NCBI RefSeq assembly: GCF_900105095.1 | Contig: NZ_LT629743.1 | Coordinates: 2,542,001 to 2,606,000 of the forward strand | Origin: Erythrobacter sp. HL-111 | GTDB taxonomy: Bacteria; Pseudomonadota; Alphaproteobacteria; Sphingomonadales; Sphingomonadaceae | DNA length: 64,000 bases | Reading direction: 5' to 3' | In this document: positions 31,523 through 39,169 of the stretch, piece by piece | How the letters are laid out: every line of letters starts with the position of its first letter | Position numbering within the stretch: position 1 is the stretch's first letter | Notes under the pieces: model-generated | What the model was told of the DNA's origin: nothing | The model's input: the letters and a program-made list of their open reading frames with translations, nothing else | Database searches by the model: none | Position numbers and translations under genes: made by a program

Positions 31523-32433
31523 ACACGCTTCCCGACAGCTACACGCAATATCCCCGCCGCCGGAAAGGCTATGATCACGACCTCTACCAGTGGTCGAACC
31601 TCCACCAACGCGCGCCGGTTCGCTGGCCGGAAGGATCGGTCGCGGTGTGGCTTTGCGTCAGTCTCGAATGGTTTCCGATCGTCCCGGGCGGCCCGTTCAA
31701 GGCGCCCGGCCACATGGTCACGCCCTATCCCGATTATCGCCACTACACCGCGCGCGACTATGGCAACCGCGTGGGCGCGTGGCGGATGCTCGAGGCGTTC
31801 GGGAAGGCCGGGGTCAGGGCGAGTTTCGCGACCAATGCCGCGATCGCGGAGCGCTATCCCGAACTGGTCGAGGCGATCGAGGCCGACGGGCACGAGATCA
31901 TCGCCCATTCGACCGACATGAACGGTACCATCGATGCGAGCCTCGGCGAAGCGGCGGAGCGCGCGCTGATCGGCGATGCGATGACGCGGCTGGAACAGGC
32001 GACCGGCAAACGGCCGAAGGGCTGGCTTTCCATCGCGCGCCAGCAGAGCTTTGCGACGCTCGACATCCTGAAGGACGAGGGGCTCGCCTATTGCTGCGAC
32101 TGGGTGAACGACGAACTGCCCTATCGTTTCTCGAATGGCCTGATCGACCTGCCCTTGAACCACGAATTGTCCGACCGCCAGATCGTCACCGTCCAGCAGA
32201 AAAGCGCCGACAGCTGGGCCGAAAGCATGACCGATGCCTTCGACTGGCTGGCGCGGGAGGCCAAGGGTAAGGGCGGCGGGCGGATGCTGCCGATCCACCT
32301 TACCCCCTACATCATGGGCCTGCCCTATCGCATCCACGCGCTCGAGGCGCTGCTCGCCGGGCTCGGTCGGCGCGAGGAAGCCTGGTTCGCCCGCGGGGAG
32401 GATATCGTGTCCGTCTGGGAGCAGCAGCAATGA
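31519..32433 (+). CDS. Polysaccharide-deacetylase-fold hydrolase (imidase/PuuE type), 2
   Basis: 304 residues, related to the gene before it but clearly diverged: VWLCVSLEWFPIVPG replaces the NLEYYE block and IIAHSTDMNGT replaces FSHGIYN. TGKRPKGWLS matches the GWL.. substrate-side block of the group. No signal peptide. Two unlike copies side by side may open two different rings or form a heteromer. It overlaps the preceding gene (ATGA) and the following aldehyde dehydrogenase (ATGA). Confidence 0.85.
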   Translation: MNTLPDSYTQYPRRRKGYDHDLYQWSNLHQRAPVRWPEGSVAVWLCVSLEWFPIVPGGPFKAPGHMVTPYPDYRHYTARDYGNRVGAWRMLEAFGKAGVRASFATNAAIAERYPELVEAIEADGHEIIAHSTDMNGTIDASLGEAAERALIGDAMTRLEQATGKRPKGWLSIARQQSFATLDILKDEGLAYCCDWVNDELPYRFSNGLIDLPLNHELSDRQIVTVQQKSADSWAESMTDAFDWLAREAKGKGGGRMLPIHLTPYIMGLPYRIHALEALLAGLGRREEAWFARGEDIVSVWEQQQ

Positions 32434-33848
32434 AGGCCCGCAACCCCCGCACCGGCGAGGAGGATTACGACTTCCTCGAAAGCTCGCGCGAGGAGGTGGC
32501 CGCGACCGCCGCGACCCTGCGCGCGGCGCAGGCGAGCTGGGAGGATATCGGCCCCGCCGGACGCGCGGTGGTCCTCCATCGCTTCGCGGACGCGATCGAC
32601 GCCCACGCGCCGATGATCGTCGAGGCGCTGTCGGTCGACACCGGACGCGGAACGGTTTCCATGATCGAGGTGCAGGGCTGCGCGGCGAACATCCGCCGCT
32701 GGGCGCAGCGCGGGCGCGAATTGTTCGACCGGCTCGATGTCGGGGCGCATCCTTCCGCGACACCCGGGGTCGAGATCGTCACGACCTATTCAGCCTTCCC
32801 GCTGTTCGGCGCGATCGCCCCGTGGAACTTTCCCGTCATCCTGTCCCATATCGACGCCGTTCCTGCCCTGATGGCGGGCTGCGCGGCGATGGTGAAGCCG
32901 TCCGAGGTCACGCCGCGCTTCGTCGAGCCGATGCGCACCGTGCTCGCGGACATTCCCGAACTGCCGCTCGCCTATGTCATGGGCGGGCCGGAGGTCGGGC
33001 AGGCCTTGATCGAGGAGGTGGACTATGTCTGCTTCACCGGCTCGACCGCGACGGGCCGCAAGGTGGCCGAGGCCGCCGCGCGCGCGCTCATACCGGCGAA
33101 CCTCGAACTGGGCGGCAAGGACCCGATGATCGTCACCGCCAATGCCGAGCCCGACTGGGCGGCGGGCGTGGCCCTGCGCGCGAGCGTGGTGGCGACCGGG
33201 CAGGCGTGCCAGTCGATCGAGCGGATCTATGTCGCGCGCGAAATCGCCGAGGCTTTCCTGACAGCGCTCGTCGCCGCCGCCGAGCGGGTCGAACTGACCT
33301 GGCCGGACCCGGCCAAGGGCCATCTCGGCCCGTTCATCTTCCCCGCGCAGGCCGACAAGGTGCAGGCCCATATCGACGATGCCCGCAGCCACGGCGCGCG
33401 CGTCCTGACCGGCGGCGAGGTCGAGACGCTGGGCGGCGGGAAATACCTCCGCCCGACCTTGCTTGCCGACGTCACGCCTGAAATGAAGGTCATGCGCGAG
33501 GAAACCTTCGGCCCGGTCATCCCGGTCACGGTCTTCGACGACCTGGAGGACGCGATCGCGCAGGCGAACGACACCGAATACGGGCTGTCGGCGGCGGTGC
33601 TGGCAGGCTCGCTCGACGAGGCGACGGCGATCGGCGTGCGGCTCGATGCCGGGGCGATCTCGCTTCAGGACGGGGCGATGACGAGCTTTGTCGGCGATGC
33701 CACCAACCAGTCGCGCGGCTGTTCCGGCCTCGGCCCTTCGCGCATGGGCGATTCGGGGATGCTGCGCTTCCTCCGGGAGAAGGCGCTGATCCGCCAGACG
33801 GGCGATCCGCTGCCGATCGACGCCTATGCCGAACGGGGCGCGCCGTGA
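32430..33848 (+). CDS. Aldehyde dehydrogenase, NAD(P)-dependent
   Basis: 472-residue ALDH-superfamily enzyme that oxidises an aldehyde to an acid (or acyl-CoA). It has the NAD-fold block FTGSTATGRKVAEAA, Glu226 in LELGGKDPMIV, and the nucleophile Cys260 in GQACQSIERIYV. The N-terminal ends are slightly short for the family but complete. The substrate is probably an intermediate released by the preceding ring-opening enzymes (inference). The ATG at 32430 overlaps the upstream stop, and its own stop overlaps the next gene (GTGA). Confidence 0.93.
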   Translation: MKARNPRTGEEDYDFLESSREEVAATAATLRAAQASWEDIGPAGRAVVLHRFADAIDAHAPMIVEALSVDTGRGTVSMIEVQGCAANIRRWAQRGRELFDRLDVGAHPSATPGVEIVTTYSAFPLFGAIAPWNFPVILSHIDAVPALMAGCAAMVKPSEVTPRFVEPMRTVLADIPELPLAYVMGGPEVGQALIEEVDYVCFTGSTATGRKVAEAAARALIPANLELGGKDPMIVTANAEPDWAAGVALRASVVATGQACQSIERIYVAREIAEAFLTALVAAAERVELTWPDPAKGHLGPFIFPAQADKVQAHIDDARSHGARVLTGGEVETLGGGKYLRPTLLADVTPEMKVMREETFGPVIPVTVFDDLEDAIAQANDTEYGLSAAVLAGSLDEATAIGVRLDAGAISLQDGAMTSFVGDATNQSRGCSGLGPSRMGDSGMLRFLREKALIRQTGDPLPIDAYAERGAP

Positions 33849-34309
33849 CCGGCAACCGCGCCGAACTTCATGCGGCGATGCCCGCCATGCTCCTCCACGA
33901 AGGCTGGTGGGACGGTTGGTATCGGCATTACGATGCGGCCGGCACGCTGGTCGACGCGCACCGGGTGAGGACCCATTGCGAATTCCCCGATGCGGGCGAA
34001 TGGCATTACGTGCAGCACAACTGGCTGACATGGGAGGATGGCCGCAGCGCGGCTTACGAATTCGGCGGCACGCTCAGGGGCGACCGGCTGTTCTGGCAAA
34101 CCGATCGCTTTTCCGGCCATGGCTGGCAGACGGCGGAGGACACGCTGTTGCTGAAACTCGACCGGCTCGACGTGCCCGGCGCCTATTACGTCGAGATGAT
34201 CAACATCGCGCCCGATGCGAACAGCCGCGCGCGGACCTGGCAATGGTTCCGGGACGGGCGGCCATGGAAACGCACCTTGTGCGACGAGGAAAGGATCCCC
34301 GCCCCATGA
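33845..34309 (+). CDS. Calycin-like small protein, copy B
   Basis: 154 residues, beta-rich, without signal peptide; paralogue of the 168-residue protein at 27890-28396 (shared HEG.WDG, W.DGR, W.W.RDGR marks). It starts with GTG at 33845, overlapping the aldehyde dehydrogenase stop by 4 bp, and its stop overlaps the next gene by 4 bp. The retained pair suggests carriers or accessory proteins for related intermediates in the two divergent operons. No family was firmly recognised. Confidence 0.75.
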   Translation: MTGNRAELHAAMPAMLLHEGWWDGWYRHYDAAGTLVDAHRVRTHCEFPDAGEWHYVQHNWLTWEDGRSAAYEFGGTLRGDRLFWQTDRFSGHGWQTAEDTLLLKLDRLDVPGAYYVEMINIAPDANSRARTWQWFRDGRPWKRTLCDEERIPAP

Positions 34310-34821
34310 TCGCCGCCGCCGCCCTTGTTTTCCTGCAATCGGCAGGCGTCGAGGCAGGCGCCGCCCCGCCTCCGCCGCAGTCGACCTGCGACGCGCCGGT
34401 CTACATGGTGGTCGAGGGTCGCACCTTCGACCGCGAGCGGATGATCGCCTATGGCCGCGCGATCGCGGAAAGCAGGCTCTACGAGGAACTGGGCGGCTAT
34501 TACGTCACCGTGCCGCGCCCGCTCGAAGTGTTCGAGGGCGAGGTCCCGGCGGACTACGTCAACCTCACCGTGCGTTTCCCCTGCATCGCAAACGCGCGCG
34601 CCTTCTGGAACAGCCGCACCTATCGCGAGGAGATCCTCCCGCTGCGCCGGGATCCTCCGGCGGGCGATTACACCGTTACCATTTATGCCGAGGCGCCCTT
34701 GCGCGAGGATATGGTAGGAAAGGTGGGCGACAACCGTTTCACCGCCGATTTCGCGGACCCGCAGGTCGAGCAGGTGGATGAGCCGGCGGCCGGGCCGGAC
34801 AGGAAAGGAGACAGCGAATGA
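34306..34821 (+). CDS. Secreted DUF1330-like protein
   Basis: A 171-residue protein with a short signal peptide (MIAAAALVFLQSAGVEAGA) and a mature domain like the 104-residue DUF1330 protein at 22912-23226: APVYMVVEGRTFDRERM at the start and ARAFWNSRTYREEILPLR in the family block. An exported form of this usually cytoplasmic fold is uncommon. The C-terminal 25 residues are acidic and look disordered. Its ATG overlaps the calycin-like stop and its stop overlaps the methyltransferase start, so it is made from the same message. Confidence 0.78.
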   Translation: MIAAAALVFLQSAGVEAGAAPPPPQSTCDAPVYMVVEGRTFDRERMIAYGRAIAESRLYEELGGYYVTVPRPLEVFEGEVPADYVNLTVRFPCIANARAFWNSRTYREEILPLRRDPPAGDYTVTIYAEAPLREDMVGKVGDNRFTADFADPQVEQVDEPAAGPDRKGDSE

Positions 34822-36002
34822 CCGTCGAACTCCAGCACCCCATGAAGCCGCAATCGACCCCTGACGAAAGCGCGCGCGGGCGCTTCGTCTCGGGGATACG
34901 CAGCCTCATTCTCAACGACCTCGCCGCCGATCTGGGCGAAGCCTATCGGAACCGCGCCGCCCCCGCCTTCCGCAAGGCGCACGGGCGCGACCCCGAAACC
35001 AGCCGCGAGGCGCACGAGGCGCTGCGCGGGGACCCCGCCTTCAACATCTATTCCGCCATGCGCGTGCAGGCGCAGAAGATGGTCTGGGCGAGTGTTTCCG
35101 ACAGCGTCGAGCGCGAGGCGGAGCGGCTTGCGCAGGAGGCTGCGAAGGCCGACGGGCCGGGCTCGCTGACGCTCGATCCCGCGCTCGACGTGCCGAGGAA
35201 CGTCCACGCAATCGACGTCCACCTGATGCCGGGCAGCTATGTGCGCGGTGCCGACAGCCTCGAGGCGGGCGCGGTCTACGACCGGGGCCTTGCCGTGTTC
35301 TCGATGGGGCTGATGGGGGCCAATCTCGACGATATCGGCCTTTCGATGAGCCAATATGTAAAGCAGCGCTTCCCCGATTTCGCGCCGCGGCGCATCCTCG
35401 ATACCGGTTGCACGGTTGGCCACAACACGCTGCCGTGGAAACAGGCCTACCCCGATGCCGAGGTCATCGCGATCGACGCCGCGCCGGGACCGCTCGCCTA
35501 TGCTTCGGCGCGGGCGAAGATGCAGGGCCAGGAAGTCCATTTCAGGCAGATGTGCGCCGACGATCTCGCCTTCGAGGATGAAAGCTTCGACGTCGTGTGG
35601 TCGAGCATGTTCCTCCACGAACTCTCGAAGAAGCAGCGCGCGAAATGCTTTGAGGAGGCCTATCGCGTGCTTCGCCCCGGCGGGCTGATGGTCCACATGG
35701 AACTGCCGCCGAACGAGCAGATGGGCGCGTTCGAGGGGTTCTATCTCGACTGGGACAGCTATTACAACAACGAGCCCTACTACAAGGGCTTCCGCGACGA
35801 GATCCCGCGCGACCTGTGCGCCCGGGCCGGGTTCGGCGAAGAGGACTTCTTCGAATTCGTCGTGCCCTCCATCGGCATCTATGGCGAGCAGGCGGTGAGA
35901 GACGCAGCGAAGGGCGACCGCGCCGAAGGCGTCGGCCAGCAGACCACCGGGCGGCTTGCCGAAGGCGTGATGTGGTACGGTTTCGGGGCGTTCAGGAAAT
36001 GA
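34818..36002 (+). CDS. SAM-dependent methyltransferase, copy B
   Basis: 394 residues; paralogue of the protein at 20575-21789. Helical N-terminal region, then SAM motif I RILDTGCTVGHN (about 192-203), EVIAIDAAPG, and VVWSSMFLHELS. Both copies carry DVH/DIH..PG.Y about 50-60 residues before motif I, not a standard methyltransferase feature and perhaps part of the substrate site. GGAGACAGCGA precedes the ATG. It overlaps the DUF1330-like gene upstream and the small helical gene downstream by 4 bp each. Confidence 0.85.
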   Translation: MTVELQHPMKPQSTPDESARGRFVSGIRSLILNDLAADLGEAYRNRAAPAFRKAHGRDPETSREAHEALRGDPAFNIYSAMRVQAQKMVWASVSDSVEREAERLAQEAAKADGPGSLTLDPALDVPRNVHAIDVHLMPGSYVRGADSLEAGAVYDRGLAVFSMGLMGANLDDIGLSMSQYVKQRFPDFAPRRILDTGCTVGHNTLPWKQAYPDAEVIAIDAAPGPLAYASARAKMQGQEVHFRQMCADDLAFEDESFDVVWSSMFLHELSKKQRAKCFEEAYRVLRPGGLMVHMELPPNEQMGAFEGFYLDWDSYYNNEPYYKGFRDEIPRDLCARAGFGEEDFFEFVVPSIGIYGEQAVRDAAKGDRAEGVGQQTTGRLAEGVMWYGFGAFRK

Positions 36003-36247
36003 GCGGGCCACTCCGCCCCGAGGATGCGCCGCCCAGCCTCTACGACGAGCACGGCAATCCGCGCTTCTTCGCCGATCCCGCGATGGACCGCTTCGTCGCG
36101 GTGGTGATGAACCTCGCGCAGGAGGTCTGGGTGCAGGAGGAACGCCTGCTCGCGCTGGAAGAGGCGAAATCGGGCGAGGCGATCGACCGGGACGCGAAGG
36201 CGAAGGAATTCATCGACCGCGTCTTCGCGCCCATTCGCGGGGCGTAG
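35999..36247 (+). CDS. Small helical partner of methyltransferase B
   Basis: 82 residues, predicted helical and charged; core ADPAMDRFVAVVMNLAQEV matches DDPALDRLYSTVFALAAEV of the protein following methyltransferase A. The ATG at 35999 overlaps the methyltransferase stop. Finding the same fused gene order twice supports a real protein and a partnership with the methyltransferase. It is shorter than copy A, lacking part of the N- and C-terminal extensions. Confidence 0.75.
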   Translation: MSGPLRPEDAPPSLYDEHGNPRFFADPAMDRFVAVVMNLAQEVWVQEERLLALEEAKSGEAIDRDAKAKEFIDRVFAPIRGA

Positions 36248-36251
36248 GTCC

Positions 36252-37289
36252 ATGAAGGCCTGGGAAATCGGCCCGAGAGGCGGCATCGACAGCCTGCGCC
36301 TGGCGGAACGCGACGATCCGGTCGCGGGGCCGGGCGAGGTGCTGTTGCGCGTGACCGGGGCGGGGCTCAACTACCGCGACCTGATGATCCTGCGCGGGCA
36401 CTATGGCTCCGACCTTCCCGAGACGCGCATTCCCCTGACCGACGGGGTCGGCGTGGTCGAGGCGCTGGGCGAGGGCGTCGAGCATCTTGCCCCGGGCGAC
36501 CGCGTGGTGGCGGCCCATTTCGTCGACTGGGACCCGCAAGGCCCCTTCGGCTTCCACGTCTTCGGACGCGATATCGGCGTGACGATGGACGGCTGGCTCG
36601 CCGAGAAGATCGTCCTGCCCGCCAAGGCGGCGATCCCGCTGCCCGATGCCGTGTCCGACCGCACGGCCGCGACGCTCGCCGTGGTCGCGGCGACGGTGTG
36701 GCACGCCATGATCGCCTTCGGGAACGGCGGGTCCGCCGATCTTTCGGGCAGGCTCGTGCTCGCGCAGGGCACGGGCGGGGTCGCGGTCCATGCGTTGCAG
36801 CTGGCCAAGGCGCTGGGGGCCGAATTCGCGATCACTTCGTCGAGCGACGACAAGCTCGCCCGCGCGCGCGCAATGGGCGCTGATTACACCGTCAATTACC
36901 GCACCCGGCCCGACTGGGGCACCGCGCTGCTCGAGCAGAGCGGCGGGCGGGGGGCGGATATCGTGGTCGACACGCTCGGTTTCGGCGAATTCGCGCAGAC
37001 GCTGGAAGCGACGGGGATCGAAGGCCGGATCGGGACCGTCGGCGCGCTGGCGGGTTCGCCGCAGGACAGGGCCGATTTCGCGCAAGGCCCCGTGCTCGGC
37101 AAGAACATCACGATCAAGGGCATCACCAGCGGCCATCGCGCGATGTTCGAGGCCGCGCTTGCCGCGATGGCGGAGCGTGGGGTCGAAACCCTCGTCGATG
37201 CGGACTTCGCCTTCGCCGATGCGCCCTCGGCCTATCGCCACCTCGAAGCGGGCGCGCACATGGGCAAGATCATGGTGCGCGTCGCTTGA
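36252..37289 (+). CDS. Zn-independent quinone oxidoreductase / alcohol dehydrogenase-fold enzyme
   Basis: 345-residue MDR-superfamily reductase. It has the catalytic-domain start TGAGLNYRDLMILRG and a nucleotide-binding motif that reads GTGGVAVHALQLAKALGA, in line with NADPH quinone oxidoreductases. The structural zinc Cys set of alcohol dehydrogenases is absent. It is the last gene of the plus operon beginning at 29958, 4 bp after the small helical gene, and it meets the convergent operon with no spacer (stop 37289, next stop 37290). It may reduce an enone or quinone intermediate. Confidence 0.9.
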   Translation: MKAWEIGPRGGIDSLRLAERDDPVAGPGEVLLRVTGAGLNYRDLMILRGHYGSDLPETRIPLTDGVGVVEALGEGVEHLAPGDRVVAAHFVDWDPQGPFGFHVFGRDIGVTMDGWLAEKIVLPAKAAIPLPDAVSDRTAATLAVVAATVWHAMIAFGNGGSADLSGRLVLAQGTGGVAVHALQLAKALGAEFAITSSSDDKLARARAMGADYTVNYRTRPDWGTALLEQSGGRGADIVVDTLGFGEFAQTLEATGIEGRIGTVGALAGSPQDRADFAQGPVLGKNITIKGITSGHRAMFEAALAAMAERGVETLVDADFAFADAPSAYRHLEAGAHMGKIMVRVA

Positions 37290-38015
37290 CTAACGCTCCA
37301 GCTCGACCAGTTCGTAGCGGTTCATCATGTAGCCGTCGATCGATCCGTAGACGAGCACGTTGTCCTCGTCCGCCGTCACCCACATGTCGTAATCGGGGTG
37401 GGTCGTGCCGCCCATGCCTTCGGGCGCGTCGTCGACGAAGCGGAAATGGCGGCATTGGAAGGTCCCGGCGGCGACGGTCTTCTCCTCCTCGCCGACATAT
37501 TCGAGGGTGATGAACACTTCCGAGATCTGCGGCGGGGTCGCCCCGCGATGGTCGGGAGAGGGCAGGAAGACGCGCAGGCGGCGCTTGTGCGGACCCTTGG
37601 CGACATCCATGATCCTGGTCAGGAACCCGTCGCCCACCACCGGATGCGTGCCGAAACCGTCGAATTCGCCCACGTCCTCGCGCAGCTGCGAATTGCGCCC
37701 GATCGAGGGGCCGTAGCTTTCGCAGGAGATCGTGCCGGCCTCGGCATCATGCCGCATCCAGCCCGAGCCGAGGAACTCGTCCCCCAGCGTCAGGTGCACC
37801 AGCAGGTTCTGCGGCACCATGCCGGGGCCGATGTGATAGGTGATGTTGCGCAGGACCGTGGGGTCGGGTTCCTCGATTTCGCACTGCGCGCTCATGATGA
37901 TGGACCCGTCCGCGTGGTGCGAGAAGTTGAACCATTCGCGCCCGCGCTCCTTGCCCTGCCATTCGGGCTTGGTCGAGGTGTAGTTGATCTTCCCCCGGAC
38001 GTTCCTGTGCTTCAT
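37290..38015 (-). CDS. Conserved-looking protein of unknown family
   Basis: A 241-residue soluble protein without signal peptide. It is beta-rich, with WFNFSHHADGSIIMSAQCEI, PGMVPQNLLVHLTLGDEFL and, near the end, GGTTHPDYDMWVTADEDNV. The layout (a polar domain binding small molecules?) resembles DUF-type lipocalin relatives, but I cannot name a family. Last gene of the seven-gene minus operon starting with the TonB receptor at 46853; its ATG overlaps the nitrilase-like stop. Confidence 0.7.
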   Translation of the reverse strand: MKHRNVRGKINYTSTKPEWQGKERGREWFNFSHHADGSIIMSAQCEIEEPDPTVLRNITYHIGPGMVPQNLLVHLTLGDEFLGSGWMRHDAEAGTISCESYGPSIGRNSQLREDVGEFDGFGTHPVVGDGFLTRIMDVAKGPHKRRLRVFLPSPDHRGATPPQISEVFITLEYVGEEEKTVAAGTFQCRHFRFVDDAPEGMGGTTHPDYDMWVTADEDNVLVYGSIDGYMMNRYELVELER

Positions 38016-39169
38016 CCGATCACTCCTGCCTTCATCAGCCGCTCGATCACCCGTTCCTGCGCCCGGGCGAAATGGTCGCGCTGCGGGATCGCCGCCTTGC
38101 CCTCGTTCATCATCCCGTCCGGCCCCTGGAAGGGCTCGGCCGCCGCGGCATAGGCCTCGGCGAAAAGCGCGGGCCGCTGGCGGGCGAGATAGTTCGTCAT
38201 CGCGGGCGTGCGCCGGGCATCGCGCAGGCCGCCAAGGTCGAGCGGGGCGAAGGCGGTGAAGGTTTCCCCGTCGCCCGACTGCGCGATGACGCGGCCCTTC
38301 CAGTCGACCACCTGGCTGTTCCCCTCCGCGCTCGACAGCGGCATCGCCGTGCCCGAGATTCCGGCCGTGTTCGCGCTGACGACATAGGCAAGGTTCTCGA
38401 AGGCGCGGGCCTGTTTGGCGATGTCCTTGTTGGTCGCCAGCGGGGAGCCGATCTCGCTCGACGAGTGGCAGAAAACCTCCGCCCCGCGCAAGGCGAGGGC
38501 GCGGGCGATCTCGGGATAGAGGATTTCTTCCGAGGCGATCGCGGCGAGATTGCCGATCTCGGTCCGGGCGACGGGGAAGACCCCTTCGAGGCCGTAAGCG
38601 TCGAGATAGGCTTCCCACACGTCATGCGGCGAAGGCGCGAACATCGACAGCAGCCGGCGATAGCGCAGCACCACGTCGCCGCTGGGCGCGACGATGAAGC
38701 AGGTCTGGAAATAGAAATCGGGAAACGCCGCGTCGGTCTCGTAGGTGTTGCCGGCGAGGAAGATGCCGAGCCGCTCTGCGACGCCTCCCAGCGCCTCGTA
38801 TTCCGGGCCGTCCGCCGCGAAGCCGACCCTGGCCGCGAAATCGGGAATGGAGATGCGCCCGGGATAGGAGGTGAAGAGGTATTCGGGCAGCACGACCAGC
38901 TTCACCGGCTTTCCGGCATAGCCCGCGACGAAGATCGCGCTGGTCCTGATCTGCCCCTCGACCTCGGCGATGTGATCGAGGATCGCCGCGCGTGCCTCGT
39001 CCGCGCCGAGCCGTTCGAGCGAGCGCGCGGTCAATTGCATCGCCATGGCCGAATAGGTGCCGGTCTGCGTCACTTCGCCTCCTTCTGCTGCCCCGAGCGG
39101 CGCGTGCGCCGCGATCGCCGCGCACAGGCCGGCGGCCATCGCCCGCCTGCGATCGAGACCCGTTGCCAT
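38012..39169 (-). CDS. Exported nitrilase-fold protein lacking the catalytic Cys
   Basis: 385 residues with a Tat-like signal (LDRRRAMAAGLCAAIAAHAPL...) and the carbon-nitrogen hydrolase fold. The first catalytic Glu96 is present in VVLPEYLF. The expected Lys position reads LRYRRLL (Arg), and the ICxD nucleophile motif reads IASEEILYPE, so Cys is replaced by Ala212 or Ser213. Ordinary nitrilase/amidase chemistry is therefore unlikely; it may bind a nitrile/amide, be a pseudoenzyme, or use another nucleophile. It sits between a broken FAD oxidase gene and the unknown gene at 37290. Confidence 0.82.
   Translation of the reverse strand: MATGLDRRRAMAAGLCAAIAAHAPLGAAEGGEVTQTGTYSAMAMQLTARSLERLGADEARAAILDHIAEVEGQIRTSAIFVAGYAGKPVKLVVLPEYLFTSYPGRISIPDFAARVGFAADGPEYEALGGVAERLGIFLAGNTYETDAAFPDFYFQTCFIVAPSGDVVLRYRRLLSMFAPSPHDVWEAYLDAYGLEGVFPVARTEIGNLAAIASEEILYPEIARALALRGAEVFCHSSSEIGSPLATNKDIAKQARAFENLAYVVSANTAGISGTAMPLSSAEGNSQVVDWKGRVIAQSGDGETFTAFAPLDLGGLRDARRTPAMTNYLARQRPALFAEAYAAAAEPFQGPDGMMNEGKAAIPQRDHFARAQERVIERLMKAGVIG

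Noticed and set aside
32165..32177. TTGTCCGACC-like match to the island operator
   Set aside because: It lies inside a coding sequence and lacks the right half of the palindrome.
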